A stretch of DNA of 64,000 nt, taken from the NCBI GenBank assembly GCA_020890945.1, contig JAJHPK010000010.1:1-64000 (forward strand). The letters are read 5' to 3'. Positions 37,529 through 45,985 of this stretch are shown here, piece after piece. Within the stretch, counting starts at the first letter, position 1. The number at the start of each line of letters is the position of its first letter. Position numbers and translations under genes: made by a program. Below the pieces are notes generated by a model. That model did not search any database. It was not told where the DNA came from and worked only from the letters and a program-made list of their open reading frames with translations. Source of the stretch: Nitrosomonas sp. GTDB lineage: Bacteria > Pseudomonadota > Gammaproteobacteria > Burkholderiales > Nitrosomonadaceae.

Positions 37529-38527
37529 ATGCTAATGAAAATTAATACACAATTCAAGTGGACCTTATTGGGGCTTAGCATAGGGTTAGTTTTTTTGCTT
37601 ATTTCTTTGCGTGATATTGATGCTCGAGCAGTTTTTGATAGTCTGCTTACCATTAAACTTTTTCCCGCTACAATGGTTATTGTCGCTGGATTGTTGTTTA
37701 TGTTAATTAAAGCATTACGTTGGTTGGTAATCTTAAATCCGGTAACGCATGTAAATTTTTCTATATTGCATTCTGCCGTATATATAGGTACAGCAGCTAA
37801 TTTGATTATTGTGCATTCGGGTGAGGTGGCTAGATCAGCGCTAATTGGTAAGCAGGCGCGAATAGCGGCTAGTGCTGTATTGGCATCTATTGGTGTTGAA
37901 AGAATTTTTGATTTTATGGTGGTGATTGTTCTATTTGGCGTGCTGTTAATTACTAGTGAAAAATTGCCCGATTATGTTACTGCTGCTGGTTTTGTCGCAA
38001 TATTTATGGTTGTTGCAGGGCTTATTACAATTGTTTCACTGATGGTTCCATCGAAAACTCGAAGAAGTATTCGATTGATGGTCATTCGGTATTTGCCTGA
38101 AAAGCTATCTGTAATGATAAGAAGTCAAATCAAACGTAGCTTAGTAGGATTTTCAACGTTAGGAAGCCCATCTTTAGTCATTAAAGTATTTTTTCTATCC
38201 ATTCTTCAATGGAGTTGCATTGTTTTTGCCATTTGGTTATGCGCTTATTCTGTTGGTTATATTGCAACAATTTCCATGTCCATTTCAGTATGGATATTAA
38301 TGGTTATTGGACTGACACTGCCATCTTCTCCCGCGCAACTAGGTACAACGCAATTAGCATTTACGTTGGGTCTTTCCATTGCGCTTAACGAAATGCAAAT
38401 TCCTTTTGCAGCTTCGCTTGTTTACACATGCTGTGTGAATATCCCATACATGATCATTGGTGCATTTTATTGGTTGAGAGTGGATTCGCTCCGTAAAGAG
38501 CCTCAAAAAAATGATTCAATTAATTGA
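37529..38527 (+). CDS. Flippase-like membrane protein (LPG synthase TM/UPF0104 family)
   Basis: A 332-residue integral membrane protein with about eight hydrophobic segments, of the family related to the transmembrane part of lysylphosphatidylglycerol synthase (PF03706, AglD-like). Typical segments: ALRWLVILNP, SGEVARSALIGKQ and the Leu-Pro-Ser-Ser-Pro stretch LTLPSSPAQLGTTQ. Members near glycan genes are thought to move or modify lipid-linked sugars, though the mechanism is unproven. First gene of a five-gene cluster; 18 nt to the epimerase gene. Confidence 0.8.
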   Translation: MLMKINTQFKWTLLGLSIGLVFLLISLRDIDARAVFDSLLTIKLFPATMVIVAGLLFMLIKALRWLVILNPVTHVNFSILHSAVYIGTAANLIIVHSGEVARSALIGKQARIAASAVLASIGVERIFDFMVVIVLFGVLLITSEKLPDYVTAAGFVAIFMVVAGLITIVSLMVPSKTRRSIRLMVIRYLPEKLSVMIRSQIKRSLVGFSTLGSPSLVIKVFFLSILQWSCIVFAIWLCAYSVGYIATISMSISVWILMVIGLTLPSSPAQLGTTQLAFTLGLSIALNEMQIPFAASLVYTCCVNIPYMIIGAFYWLRVDSLRKEPQKNDSIN

Positions 38528-38545
38528 TAATTACAGGAGTGAGTA

Positions 38546-39706
38546 ATGACAGAAGAAAAAAATTCAGCGTTGAAAAGTACCAATAAGAAAACAATTCTTA
38601 CCTTATTTGGAACACGACCTGAAATCATAAAGTTAGCTCCTGTTATTTGGGCCATAGAGAAACGCAGTGATATTTGGCGTAGCGTTACTGTTTCTTCATC
38701 ACAACACACCGATTTACTGCGTCCTTTTATTCGTGATTTAAAAATTAATATCGATCATGATCTGGCTGTGATGACGCCCGGTCAAACACCCAATGCCGTT
38801 TTGTCTCGTGTGGTTGACGCGATTGAACCGATATTCACAAAAGAAAAACCTGATCTGATTATTGTTCAGGGAGATACAACAACCGCTATTGCTGGTGCAT
38901 TAGCCGGGTTTTATGCTCGTATACCGGTTGCTCATGTTGAAGCGGGTTTGCGTACCGGTAATCGACATAGCCCATTTCCAGAGGAAATGAATCGTCGTTT
39001 GATTAGTCAGTTGGCAGATATTCATTTTGCAGCAACTGATGAGAATATTAAGATATTGCTTTCTGAAGGTATTAGAAAAGAAACCATTGTTTTGACTGGC
39101 AATCCTGTTGTTGATGCATTACATCATATTTTAAAAAACTCTCAATGTTCTGAGAAACTTTCCAAGTTCTTGCAGCAAGTAAAAGGTAAACGCTTGTTGG
39201 TGTTGACTACACACCGCCGGGAAAATTTTGGACAGGTAATGTCTTCGCATTTAAAAGCATTACGCAAATTTATCGAGCGGCATAAAGATATTGAATTAGT
39301 TTTTCCAGTACATCCCAATCCATCGGTACGCGCTGCAGTCAACGTCGAATTTGCAAATATCGACAGGATTCATTGTATTGATCCTCTTGAATATGCTGAT
39401 TTTTTGCACTTATTATCGCACGCATGGCTTATTGCATCGGATTCTGGGGGGGTGCAAGAAGAAGCGCCTTCATTAGGAAAGCCCTTGCTGGTGTTACGCG
39501 ATACAACCGAACGTCCAGAGGTACTGGCTTGTGGTGTTGGTAGGCTTGTTGGTCATTCGGGTGAGCGGTTGGAAGAAATGTTAGAAGAGGCAATAAAAGA
39601 TAAATCATGGTTCGAAAAAGTATTACAAATACAAAATCCTTTTGGAAAAGGAAATGCTGGGGAACAAATCGCATCTGCTATTGATAATTATTTTGCAACT
39701 CATTAA
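38546..39706 (+). CDS. wecB: UDP-N-acetylglucosamine 2-epimerase (non-hydrolysing)
   Basis: A 386-residue enzyme that interconverts UDP-GlcNAc and UDP-ManNAc. Family motifs: LFGTRPEIIKLAPV, QGDTTTAIAGALAG, VEAGLRTGNRHSPFPEEMNR, TTHRRENFG (catalytic His) and SDSGGVQEEAPSLGKP. Length is normal. In this cluster it would supply the amino sugar for a lipid-linked or secreted glycan. The preceding spacing includes a GGAG ribosome-binding site. Confidence 0.92.
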   Translation: MTEEKNSALKSTNKKTILTLFGTRPEIIKLAPVIWAIEKRSDIWRSVTVSSSQHTDLLRPFIRDLKINIDHDLAVMTPGQTPNAVLSRVVDAIEPIFTKEKPDLIIVQGDTTTAIAGALAGFYARIPVAHVEAGLRTGNRHSPFPEEMNRRLISQLADIHFAATDENIKILLSEGIRKETIVLTGNPVVDALHHILKNSQCSEKLSKFLQQVKGKRLLVLTTHRRENFGQVMSSHLKALRKFIERHKDIELVFPVHPNPSVRAAVNVEFANIDRIHCIDPLEYADFLHLLSHAWLIASDSGGVQEEAPSLGKPLLVLRDTTERPEVLACGVGRLVGHSGERLEEMLEEAIKDKSWFEKVLQIQNPFGKGNAGEQIASAIDNYFATH

Positions 39707-39718
39707 AAATACTTAACT

Positions 39719-40711
39719 ATGAATCAAACTCTGTCCACACATAATAAAAAGCCAATTGCTAACTTGTCCCTTGATCTAGACAATGAATGGGCTTATTTAA
39801 AAACACATGGAAATCCAGATTGGGAAGCTTATCCATCCTATTTAAATGAAGTTGTTCCTAGGATTCTGGAAACACTGGAAAAGAAATCTTTAAAAATAAC
39901 AGTGTTTGTCGTCGGACAAGACGCTTCTCTTGATTACAATCGTAATGCTCTTTCTCAATTGGCAAATGCAGGGCATGAAATAGGCAATCATTCTTTAAAG
40001 CATGAGCCTTGGTTACATCTATTTTCGGAAGAAGATTTGGAGCATGAATTAGCGGAAGCCGAACGATTCATTCAATCAGCAACAGGTCATAAACCTACAG
40101 GATTTCGCGGCCCCGGATATAGTCAATCAGCGACTCTATTGAGGGTATTGCGTCGCCGTGGTTATGTTTATGATGCTAGTTCATTACCAAGCTTTATTGG
40201 CCCACTCGCACGCGCCTATTATTTTGCAACAGGACAATTTGGCGCTGAACAGCGTGAGCGGCTTAATCGTTTATTCGGTAACTGGAAAGATGGTTTTAAG
40301 CCGCTAAAACCTTACTATTGGTCTTTTGAAGGTACTACCTTGTTGGAAATGCCGGTTACAACCTTTCCTATCTTTAGAGTTCCGATCCATTTAAGTTACG
40401 TTATGTTTCTGGCGGGATTTTCTCCGCTTTTAGCAACAACTTATTTTAGTTCAGCATTGTTGGCATGTCGTCTATTTGGAGTAGAACCATCTATTTTGCT
40501 CCATCCGTTGGATTTTCTAGGGGGAGAGGATGTGCCTCGATTAAAATTCTTTCCTTCTATGAAGATGACTGGTAAAGCAAAGATAGATATTGTAGAAAAA
40601 TGCTTAGGCAGCTTAATCAATCATTTTGATGTAAAGACTGTTGGTGAACATGCCGCTATTGTCGCTAATCGGAAGCATATATTGCAAGTAGCACCCAATA
40701 GCAATTCATGA
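39719..40711 (+). CDS. Polysaccharide deacetylase family protein
   Basis: A 330-residue NodB-type carbohydrate esterase. The metal-binding motifs are visible: an N-terminal Asp pair (LSLDLDNEW), HEIGNHSLKHE (the His-x3-His pair) and the Arg-Gly-Pro-Gly motif TGFRGPGYSQS. No signal peptide, so it should act on a cytoplasmic-side or lipid-linked substrate, as ArnD does. It probably removes the N-acetyl group from the amino sugar made or added by its neighbours. Spacing to the epimerase is 12 nt. Confidence 0.85.
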   Translation: MNQTLSTHNKKPIANLSLDLDNEWAYLKTHGNPDWEAYPSYLNEVVPRILETLEKKSLKITVFVVGQDASLDYNRNALSQLANAGHEIGNHSLKHEPWLHLFSEEDLEHELAEAERFIQSATGHKPTGFRGPGYSQSATLLRVLRRRGYVYDASSLPSFIGPLARAYYFATGQFGAEQRERLNRLFGNWKDGFKPLKPYYWSFEGTTLLEMPVTTFPIFRVPIHLSYVMFLAGFSPLLATTYFSSALLACRLFGVEPSILLHPLDFLGGEDVPRLKFFPSMKMTGKAKIDIVEKCLGSLINHFDVKTVGEHAAIVANRKHILQVAPNSNS

Positions 40712-40739
40712 AATCCTACATCGTTCATTAGGAGAAAAA

Positions 40740-41516
40740 ATGTTAGACAAAAAAATCACGGTAATGATGCCTGCTTATAACGAAGAGAAAGATCTTCCTG
40801 GGCTGCTTGATCGAATCAAAAATGCAATGAATGGTTGGGCAAATTACCAAATTCTTGTCGTGGACGATGGATCACATGATAAAACAGCACAAATAGTGCA
40901 AGAAGCCGCTGCTCGTATGCCTGCGAAATTAATTCAACATCCGCAAAACATGGGATTGGGTGCGGCTATGCGAACTGGGCTGAAAGCTGCAGCACAAGAC
41001 AGCGATGTCGTTGTTACACTGGATGCTGATAATTCGCAAGATCCGCTGTTGATTAAAAGTATGATAGAGCGTCTCGGTGAAGGGTTCGATGTGGTGATCG
41101 CTTCTCGTTTTCAACCTGGTGCTCAAGAAATAGGTGTTCCGCCATTTCGCATTTTACTTAGTCACGTAGCAAGCGCCGGAATTCGCACCCTAGTCGGTTA
41201 TCAAGGTGTTCGTGATTATACTTGTGGATTCCGAGTATACCGAGCAGAAACACTGCGTAAATTAATTCAAACTTTCGGAGATCATTTTATTCGTGAAAAT
41301 GGTTTTTCTTGTATGTTTGAGTTGTTACTCAATTTACGTTCGTTGAATGCAAAAGCTTCAGAGGTGCCATTGGTACTTCGCTATGATCTGAAAGAGGGCG
41401 CCAGTAAAATGCGCATCCTGCGCACAATGTGGCGTTATGTTGTGACATTAACACGTGGTTATTTACCCATATCATGGCGTGCAGCCCCTAAGCAAAATGG
41501 AGCGTCCAATGCTTAA
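40740..41516 (+). CDS. Glycosyltransferase family 2, polyprenyl-phosphate sugar transferase-like
   Basis: A 258-residue GT-A glycosyltransferase like dolichol-phosphate mannose synthase: MMPAYNEEKDLPGLL, VVDDGSHDKT and the metal-binding LDADNSQDP. It lacks the C-terminal membrane helices of ArnC/GtrB, so it resembles the soluble Dpm1 form. Likely transfers a sugar to undecaprenyl phosphate. An AGGAG ribosome-binding site precedes the start. Its 3' end overlaps the next gene by 8 nt. Confidence 0.88.
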   Translation: MLDKKITVMMPAYNEEKDLPGLLDRIKNAMNGWANYQILVVDDGSHDKTAQIVQEAAARMPAKLIQHPQNMGLGAAMRTGLKAAAQDSDVVVTLDADNSQDPLLIKSMIERLGEGFDVVIASRFQPGAQEIGVPPFRILLSHVASAGIRTLVGYQGVRDYTCGFRVYRAETLRKLIQTFGDHFIRENGFSCMFELLLNLRSLNAKASEVPLVLRYDLKEGASKMRILRTMWRYVVTLTRGYLPISWRAAPKQNGASNA

Positions 41517-42927
41517 TGATAGCAATGGGATTGCCGCTTCCGGTGGGATAGAAAATTCTCATGTGGCGGTAATTGGAGGGGGTATTAGTGGTTTGGCGAT
41601 GGCTTATTGGCTTACCCAGTCAGGCGCGCGCGTAACGCTTTATGAAGCCTCTAATCAGTTAGGGGGATTAGGAACTTTCTTTCAGTATCGTAATGTTTCC
41701 CTGGAAAAATTCTATCATTGCATGTTGCCAAGCGATAAACATCTGTTAAGTCTTTTACAAGAGACTGATTTACTAGATGAAATTTATTGGAAAGATACGA
41801 GCTTTGGTTTTATGAAAAAGGGTCAGTTGTATGGACTTAATACACCCGTTGAATTATTACGGTTTAGTCCGCTATCACTGATCGATAGATTCAGAGTTGG
41901 CTTCACTGGTTTATGGGGAAGCATCTGTTCTTCACAAGGATTAGACGATGTCACTTGTGTTGAGTGGCTTAGCCGCCTTTCTGGAAAAAGAGCGTTTGAA
42001 ACATTTTGGAAGCCGATGTTGCAAGCAAAATTTGGAGATCGATATCACGAGGTTCCTGCACTTTGGTTTTGGACGCGTTTTAATCGCGAAAAAGGTGGCA
42101 ACAAAAAAGAATGCAAAGGATATATTCATGGCGGTTATCGGCGCATCGTAGACACTTTAGCTAATTTTATTCAAGCACAAGGAGGGACTATTAAACTAGA
42201 AACTGCGATAGAAAAACTGGATTTAAATGAGAAAGAACAACTTGTCGTGCATACTTCTCAATCTGAAACTAATATTTTTGATCGCATAGTCATTACAACG
42301 CCAATTGCTTTCTTGGAAAAAGCTCTGACAAACAATAAACTAGCTGAAAGATGTCCCAAAATCGACAACACTATCGACATGCAAGGGGTAGTAAATGCTG
42401 TAATAATGCTTCGTCGGGGGTTTACTAAGCACTATTGGGTTGCCGCGATTGATGAAGATATACCGTTTCAAGGTATTGTAGAAAGCACTACGCTTCTCGA
42501 GAAATCAGACACTGGAGGAGTGCACTTAATCTATCTAATGAATTATGTGCATCGCACAGAACCACTTTTTGGAAAATCAGAAGATGAAATTCTTGATGGG
42601 TATATCACTGGATTGAAAAAGCTTTTTCCTGATCTCCAGGATGATGATATCGTGGACCGCTATCTATTTCGCGCACCTTATGTGGAGCCACTTTATACGA
42701 CAGGTTATCAAAAGCGTAAACCGCCTACCGAATTGATCGCGGGAAAATTATATTTGGCTACAACAGCTCAAGTTTATCCTGATGTTACTTCTTGGAACGG
42801 ATCAATTGGTTTGGCTCGAAAAGTTTTTGATCAAATTCTTAACAAGAAGAATCTTAATCCAGAACGTGTCGGTAGTTTTGAACATGTAAAAGAAGCTAAA
42901 ACAGCTTCTCCTCCTCTTACCAATTGA
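41509..42927 (+). CDS. FAD-dependent amine-oxidase-like oxidoreductase
   Basis: A 472-residue flavoprotein with an N-terminal Rossmann motif (VAVIGGGISGLAMAYWL, ending TLYEASNQLGG) and the fold of amine oxidases and protoporphyrinogen oxidase. I choose the ATG at 41509, which overlaps the glycosyltransferase stop and has GGAG 6 nt before it; a GTG at 41455 and an ATG at 41497 are alternatives in frame. In a glycan cluster such proteins can oxidise or isomerise a lipid-linked sugar, as UDP-galactopyranose mutase does, but the reaction here is not evident. Confidence 0.78.
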   Translation: MLNDSNGIAASGGIENSHVAVIGGGISGLAMAYWLTQSGARVTLYEASNQLGGLGTFFQYRNVSLEKFYHCMLPSDKHLLSLLQETDLLDEIYWKDTSFGFMKKGQLYGLNTPVELLRFSPLSLIDRFRVGFTGLWGSICSSQGLDDVTCVEWLSRLSGKRAFETFWKPMLQAKFGDRYHEVPALWFWTRFNREKGGNKKECKGYIHGGYRRIVDTLANFIQAQGGTIKLETAIEKLDLNEKEQLVVHTSQSETNIFDRIVITTPIAFLEKALTNNKLAERCPKIDNTIDMQGVVNAVIMLRRGFTKHYWVAAIDEDIPFQGIVESTTLLEKSDTGGVHLIYLMNYVHRTEPLFGKSEDEILDGYITGLKKLFPDLQDDDIVDRYLFRAPYVEPLYTTGYQKRKPPTELIAGKLYLATTAQVYPDVTSWNGSIGLARKVFDQILNKKNLNPERVGSFEHVKEAKTASPPLTN

Positions 42928-43362
42928 TAATTAGTTTGATGAATTGGATTTCGTCAAAGCAATCGAACAAATGATTTGAGTTTAATGGAATGCTGTTAGT
43001 TTGCTGTGATGAAAGAGAGGCTAAGTGTATCTCGTTGTATGAGCTTTGTTTCGTGTAATTGCATGTCAATGCTGCTCAAATCAACACACTTTATTTTGAT
43101 CGCGCACATCAAAACATTAGGTTTCTAGAGCGAACTAATGAGTAATGGTCAATTGGAAGGAATCCATTTCAAAGTTATTCCTAAATAAAAATCCTTCAAT
43201 AAAATGAAGGATTTTTGTTTTTTGTTGCTTTCAATCAAACATTGAACTTTGAGTCGACTGGCAAAATTGTATCAATTCTATGTTGATCCTGAATTGCTAC
43301 TTAAATCATCCCTTGAAAATAAGTTAGAATAGCAGTTTTAGAATTTCAACTGGAGTTTCTGG
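42928..43362. other. Intergenic region before ilvE
   Basis: About 435 nt with no credible gene. It contains one clear hairpin terminator (43187-43223, listed separately) and, after it, the probable promoter region of ilvE. No operator or RNA gene recognised. Confidence 0.45.
43187..43223 (+). terminator. Rho-independent terminator upstream of ilvE
   Basis: A perfect 12-bp stem (43187-43198 with 43205-43216), a 6-nt loop and a T-rich tail. It lies 260 nt after the last glycan gene and insulates ilvE. The distance leaves room for a short transcript of its own, but none is evident. Confidence 0.8.
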
Positions 43363-44283
43363 ATGTCAATGGCTGACCGCGATGGCGTAATTTGGTACGA
43401 CGGTAAAATGGTTCCCTGGCGAGATGCTAATACCCATGTGTTAACTCATACGCTTCACTATGGATTAGGAGTGTTTGAGGGTGTAAGAGCATATGAGACA
43501 GAGCGAGGTGCTGCAATATTCCGCTTGCAAGAACATACTAACCGATTGTTCAATTCCGCACATATTTTGATGATGAAATTGCCCTATGATAAGGTCACTT
43601 TGATGCAGGCTCAGCGCGATGTCGTCAAGCAAAATAAATTATCTTCCTGCTATATTCGCCCGCTAGCTTTTTATGGGGCTGAAGCCATGGGGCTTTCAGC
43701 TAAAACGTTATCGGTTCATATCATTATCGCTGCTTGGCCTTGGGGTACGTATTTAGGTCATGAAGCTCTCGAAAAAGGGATACGTGTTAAAACATCTTCG
43801 TTTACGCGTCATCATGTCAATATCAATATGTGCCGGGCGAAATCCGTTTCAACTTACACTAATTCTATTTTAGCGAATCAAGAAGTGTCAGCGAATGGCT
43901 ATGATGAAGCTTTGTTGCTCGATACCGATGGGTATGTTGCGGAAGGATCTGGAGAAAATATTTTTATTATTAAACAAGGCAAGATTTTTACACCGGATTT
44001 AACCGCCTGTCTTGAGGGTATTTCTAGGGCTTCTGTTATTGAATTGGCAGGTGAAATTGGCGTTCCCGTCATCGAAAAACGTATAACTCGCGATGAAGTG
44101 TACTGTGCAGATGAAGCTTTCTTTACGGGCACGGCTGCCGAAGTCACACCGATCCGAGAGTTGGACAACCGTATGATTGGTGATGGTAAACGGGGTCCTA
44201 TCACAACCCAAATACAGTCGATGTTTTTTGATTGCGTAAAAGGTAGGTCAGCGAAACATATGGATTGGCTTACTTTAGTTTAA
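43363..44283 (+). CDS. ilvE: Branched-chain amino acid aminotransferase
   Basis: A 306-residue class-IV PLP transaminase that catalyses the last step of valine, leucine and isoleucine synthesis. The PLP lysine lies in MCRAKSVSTYTNS, and HYGLGVFEGVRAY, YVAEGSGENIF and FFTGTAAEVTPI are typical. The ATG at 43363 and one two codons on (43369) are both possible. A GGAG ribosome-binding site is present. The zinc-finger gene follows 23 nt later. Confidence 0.95.
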   Translation: MSMADRDGVIWYDGKMVPWRDANTHVLTHTLHYGLGVFEGVRAYETERGAAIFRLQEHTNRLFNSAHILMMKLPYDKVTLMQAQRDVVKQNKLSSCYIRPLAFYGAEAMGLSAKTLSVHIIIAAWPWGTYLGHEALEKGIRVKTSSFTRHHVNINMCRAKSVSTYTNSILANQEVSANGYDEALLLDTDGYVAEGSGENIFIIKQGKIFTPDLTACLEGISRASVIELAGEIGVPVIEKRITRDEVYCADEAFFTGTAAEVTPIRELDNRMIGDGKRGPITTQIQSMFFDCVKGRSAKHMDWLTLV

Positions 44284-44306
44284 TAAGTAGTTACTTTGGA
44301 GTTACT

Positions 44307-44513
44307 ATGGATCAACATAATCCCAATAACAAATCTCGAGAAATTGAAATCACAGCAGAAGATTTGCCTTTGCATTGTCCAATGCCGTCGATGATGCTAT
44401 GGAACTCTCATCCACGAGTGTTTTTGTCGATTGAAGCAACGGGGAAAGCGTTATGCCCCTACTGTGGTACGCACTATACCCTTAAAGGCGGTGCAACCGG
44501 AGGGCATCACTAG
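44307..44513 (+). CDS. Zinc-finger CHCC domain protein
   Basis: A 68-residue protein of the zf-CHCC family, related to the zinc-binding end of complex I subunit NDUFS6. Zinc ligands: LHCPMP and CPYCGTHY with a nearby His. The ATG at 44307 follows a TTTGGAG site; the frame is open upstream inside ilvE. Association with ilvE is common in betaproteobacteria as I recall. Function in bacteria is unclear. Confidence 0.88.
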   Translation: MDQHNPNNKSREIEITAEDLPLHCPMPSMMLWNSHPRVFLSIEATGKALCPYCGTHYTLKGGATGGHH

Positions 44514-44582
44514 TATTTCGAGTTCGCAATATTTAACAGCAGGAAATTTGTTTTTCAACATATATTCAAAGCAAAGGACATT

Positions 44583-45959
44583 ATGAACACCATTCCACAC
44601 GAAATTTTTAAAGCCTATGATATTCGTGGCATTGTTGGTAAAACGATTACTGCTGAAAATGTTGAAAAAATTGGTCATGCTATTGGTTCCGAGGCGCGAG
44701 CCAGAAATCTAACCACCGTCGCCATCGGTCGCGATGGTCGGTTATCCGGTAAGGAGCTATCACAAGCACTTGCGCGGGGAATTCAAAAAAGTGGTATCAA
44801 CGTAGTGGATGTCGGCATGGTAGCTACGCCGATGTTGTATTATGCCGCCTATGAATTATGTCAGTACTCCGGAGTTATGGTGACTGGCAGCCATAATCCA
44901 CCGGAATATAACGGTTTCAAAATCGTACTGGGGGGCACCACTTTATCGGCTGATACCATTCAAGCGCTACGGATTCGTATAGAGAATAATGATCTGACGC
45001 ATGGCAGTGGGGGGTACTCAGAACATAACATCGTTAAAGCCTATATCGAACGAATTACCAGCACTATTAAATTGGCTCGTCCGATGAAAGTAATTGTCGA
45101 TTGTGGTAACGGGGTAGCGGGTGCTTTCGCGCCGACGCTTTATCGAGGATTGGGTTGTGAGGTTACAGAGTTATTCTGTGACGTAGATGGCACTTTTCCT
45201 AATCACCATCCTGATCCATCCGTGCCTAAAAATTTACAAGATCTGATTCAGAAATTAAAAACTTCAGATGCTGAAATTGGCCTTGCTTTTGACGGCGACG
45301 GAGATCGTTTGGGAGTGGTCACAAAGAAAGGTCAGATTATTAACCCTGACCGCCAGTTGATGCTCTTTGCTGCGGATGTTTTGTCGCGAAATCCGGGCGG
45401 AGAAATTATTTTCGATGTGAAATGCACGCGCAATTTAGCACCGTGGATTAAGAAGCACGGTGGAGTTCCAACAATGTGGAAAACAGGTCATTCCTTCATT
45501 AAAGCGAAACTCAATGAAGCCAATGCGTTGCTAGCAGGAGAAATGAGCGGACATTTGTTTTTTAAAGAACGTTGGTATGGCTTTGATGATGGATTATATG
45601 CTGGTGCAAGATTGTTGGAATTATTAAGCCGAGAATCAGATACAAACTCGGCCTTTGATAAATTACCCGATAGCCTTAATACGCCTGAATTACAAATCCG
45701 TACCGCTGAAGGTGAAAATTATTCGTTGATCGCAGAGCTTCAAAAAAAGGCTAAATTCAATAATCCTCAGCAGATTGTGACGATTGACGGATTGCGTGTT
45801 GAATACAGCGATGGATTTGGTTTGGCGAGATCATCTAATACGACTCCGGTGATCGTATTGCGTTTTGAAGCAGATAATGAAATAGCGTTGAAACGTATTC
45901 AAGAAGACTTTCGCGACAACATTAGGCAAGTAAAACCAGACGCGCAGTTTCCTTATTAA
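44583..45959 (+). CDS. Phosphomannomutase/phosphoglucomutase
   Basis: A 458-residue alpha-D-phosphohexomutase of the AlgC/ManB type, interconverting hexose 1- and 6-phosphates for nucleotide-sugar synthesis. The phosphoserine loop is VTGSHNPPEYNG, the magnesium loop AFDGDGDRLG, and the sugar-binding loop GEMSGHLFFKE. It may serve the nearby glycan cluster, LPS or alginate-like polymers. 26 nt separate it from nadE. Confidence 0.94.
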   Translation: MNTIPHEIFKAYDIRGIVGKTITAENVEKIGHAIGSEARARNLTTVAIGRDGRLSGKELSQALARGIQKSGINVVDVGMVATPMLYYAAYELCQYSGVMVTGSHNPPEYNGFKIVLGGTTLSADTIQALRIRIENNDLTHGSGGYSEHNIVKAYIERITSTIKLARPMKVIVDCGNGVAGAFAPTLYRGLGCEVTELFCDVDGTFPNHHPDPSVPKNLQDLIQKLKTSDAEIGLAFDGDGDRLGVVTKKGQIINPDRQLMLFAADVLSRNPGGEIIFDVKCTRNLAPWIKKHGGVPTMWKTGHSFIKAKLNEANALLAGEMSGHLFFKERWYGFDDGLYAGARLLELLSRESDTNSAFDKLPDSLNTPELQIRTAEGENYSLIAELQKKAKFNNPQQIVTIDGLRVEYSDGFGLARSSNTTPVIVLRFEADNEIALKRIQEDFRDNIRQVKPDAQFPY

Positions 45960-45985
45960 TAATAGTCGCTGTTATTTAAACGCGC

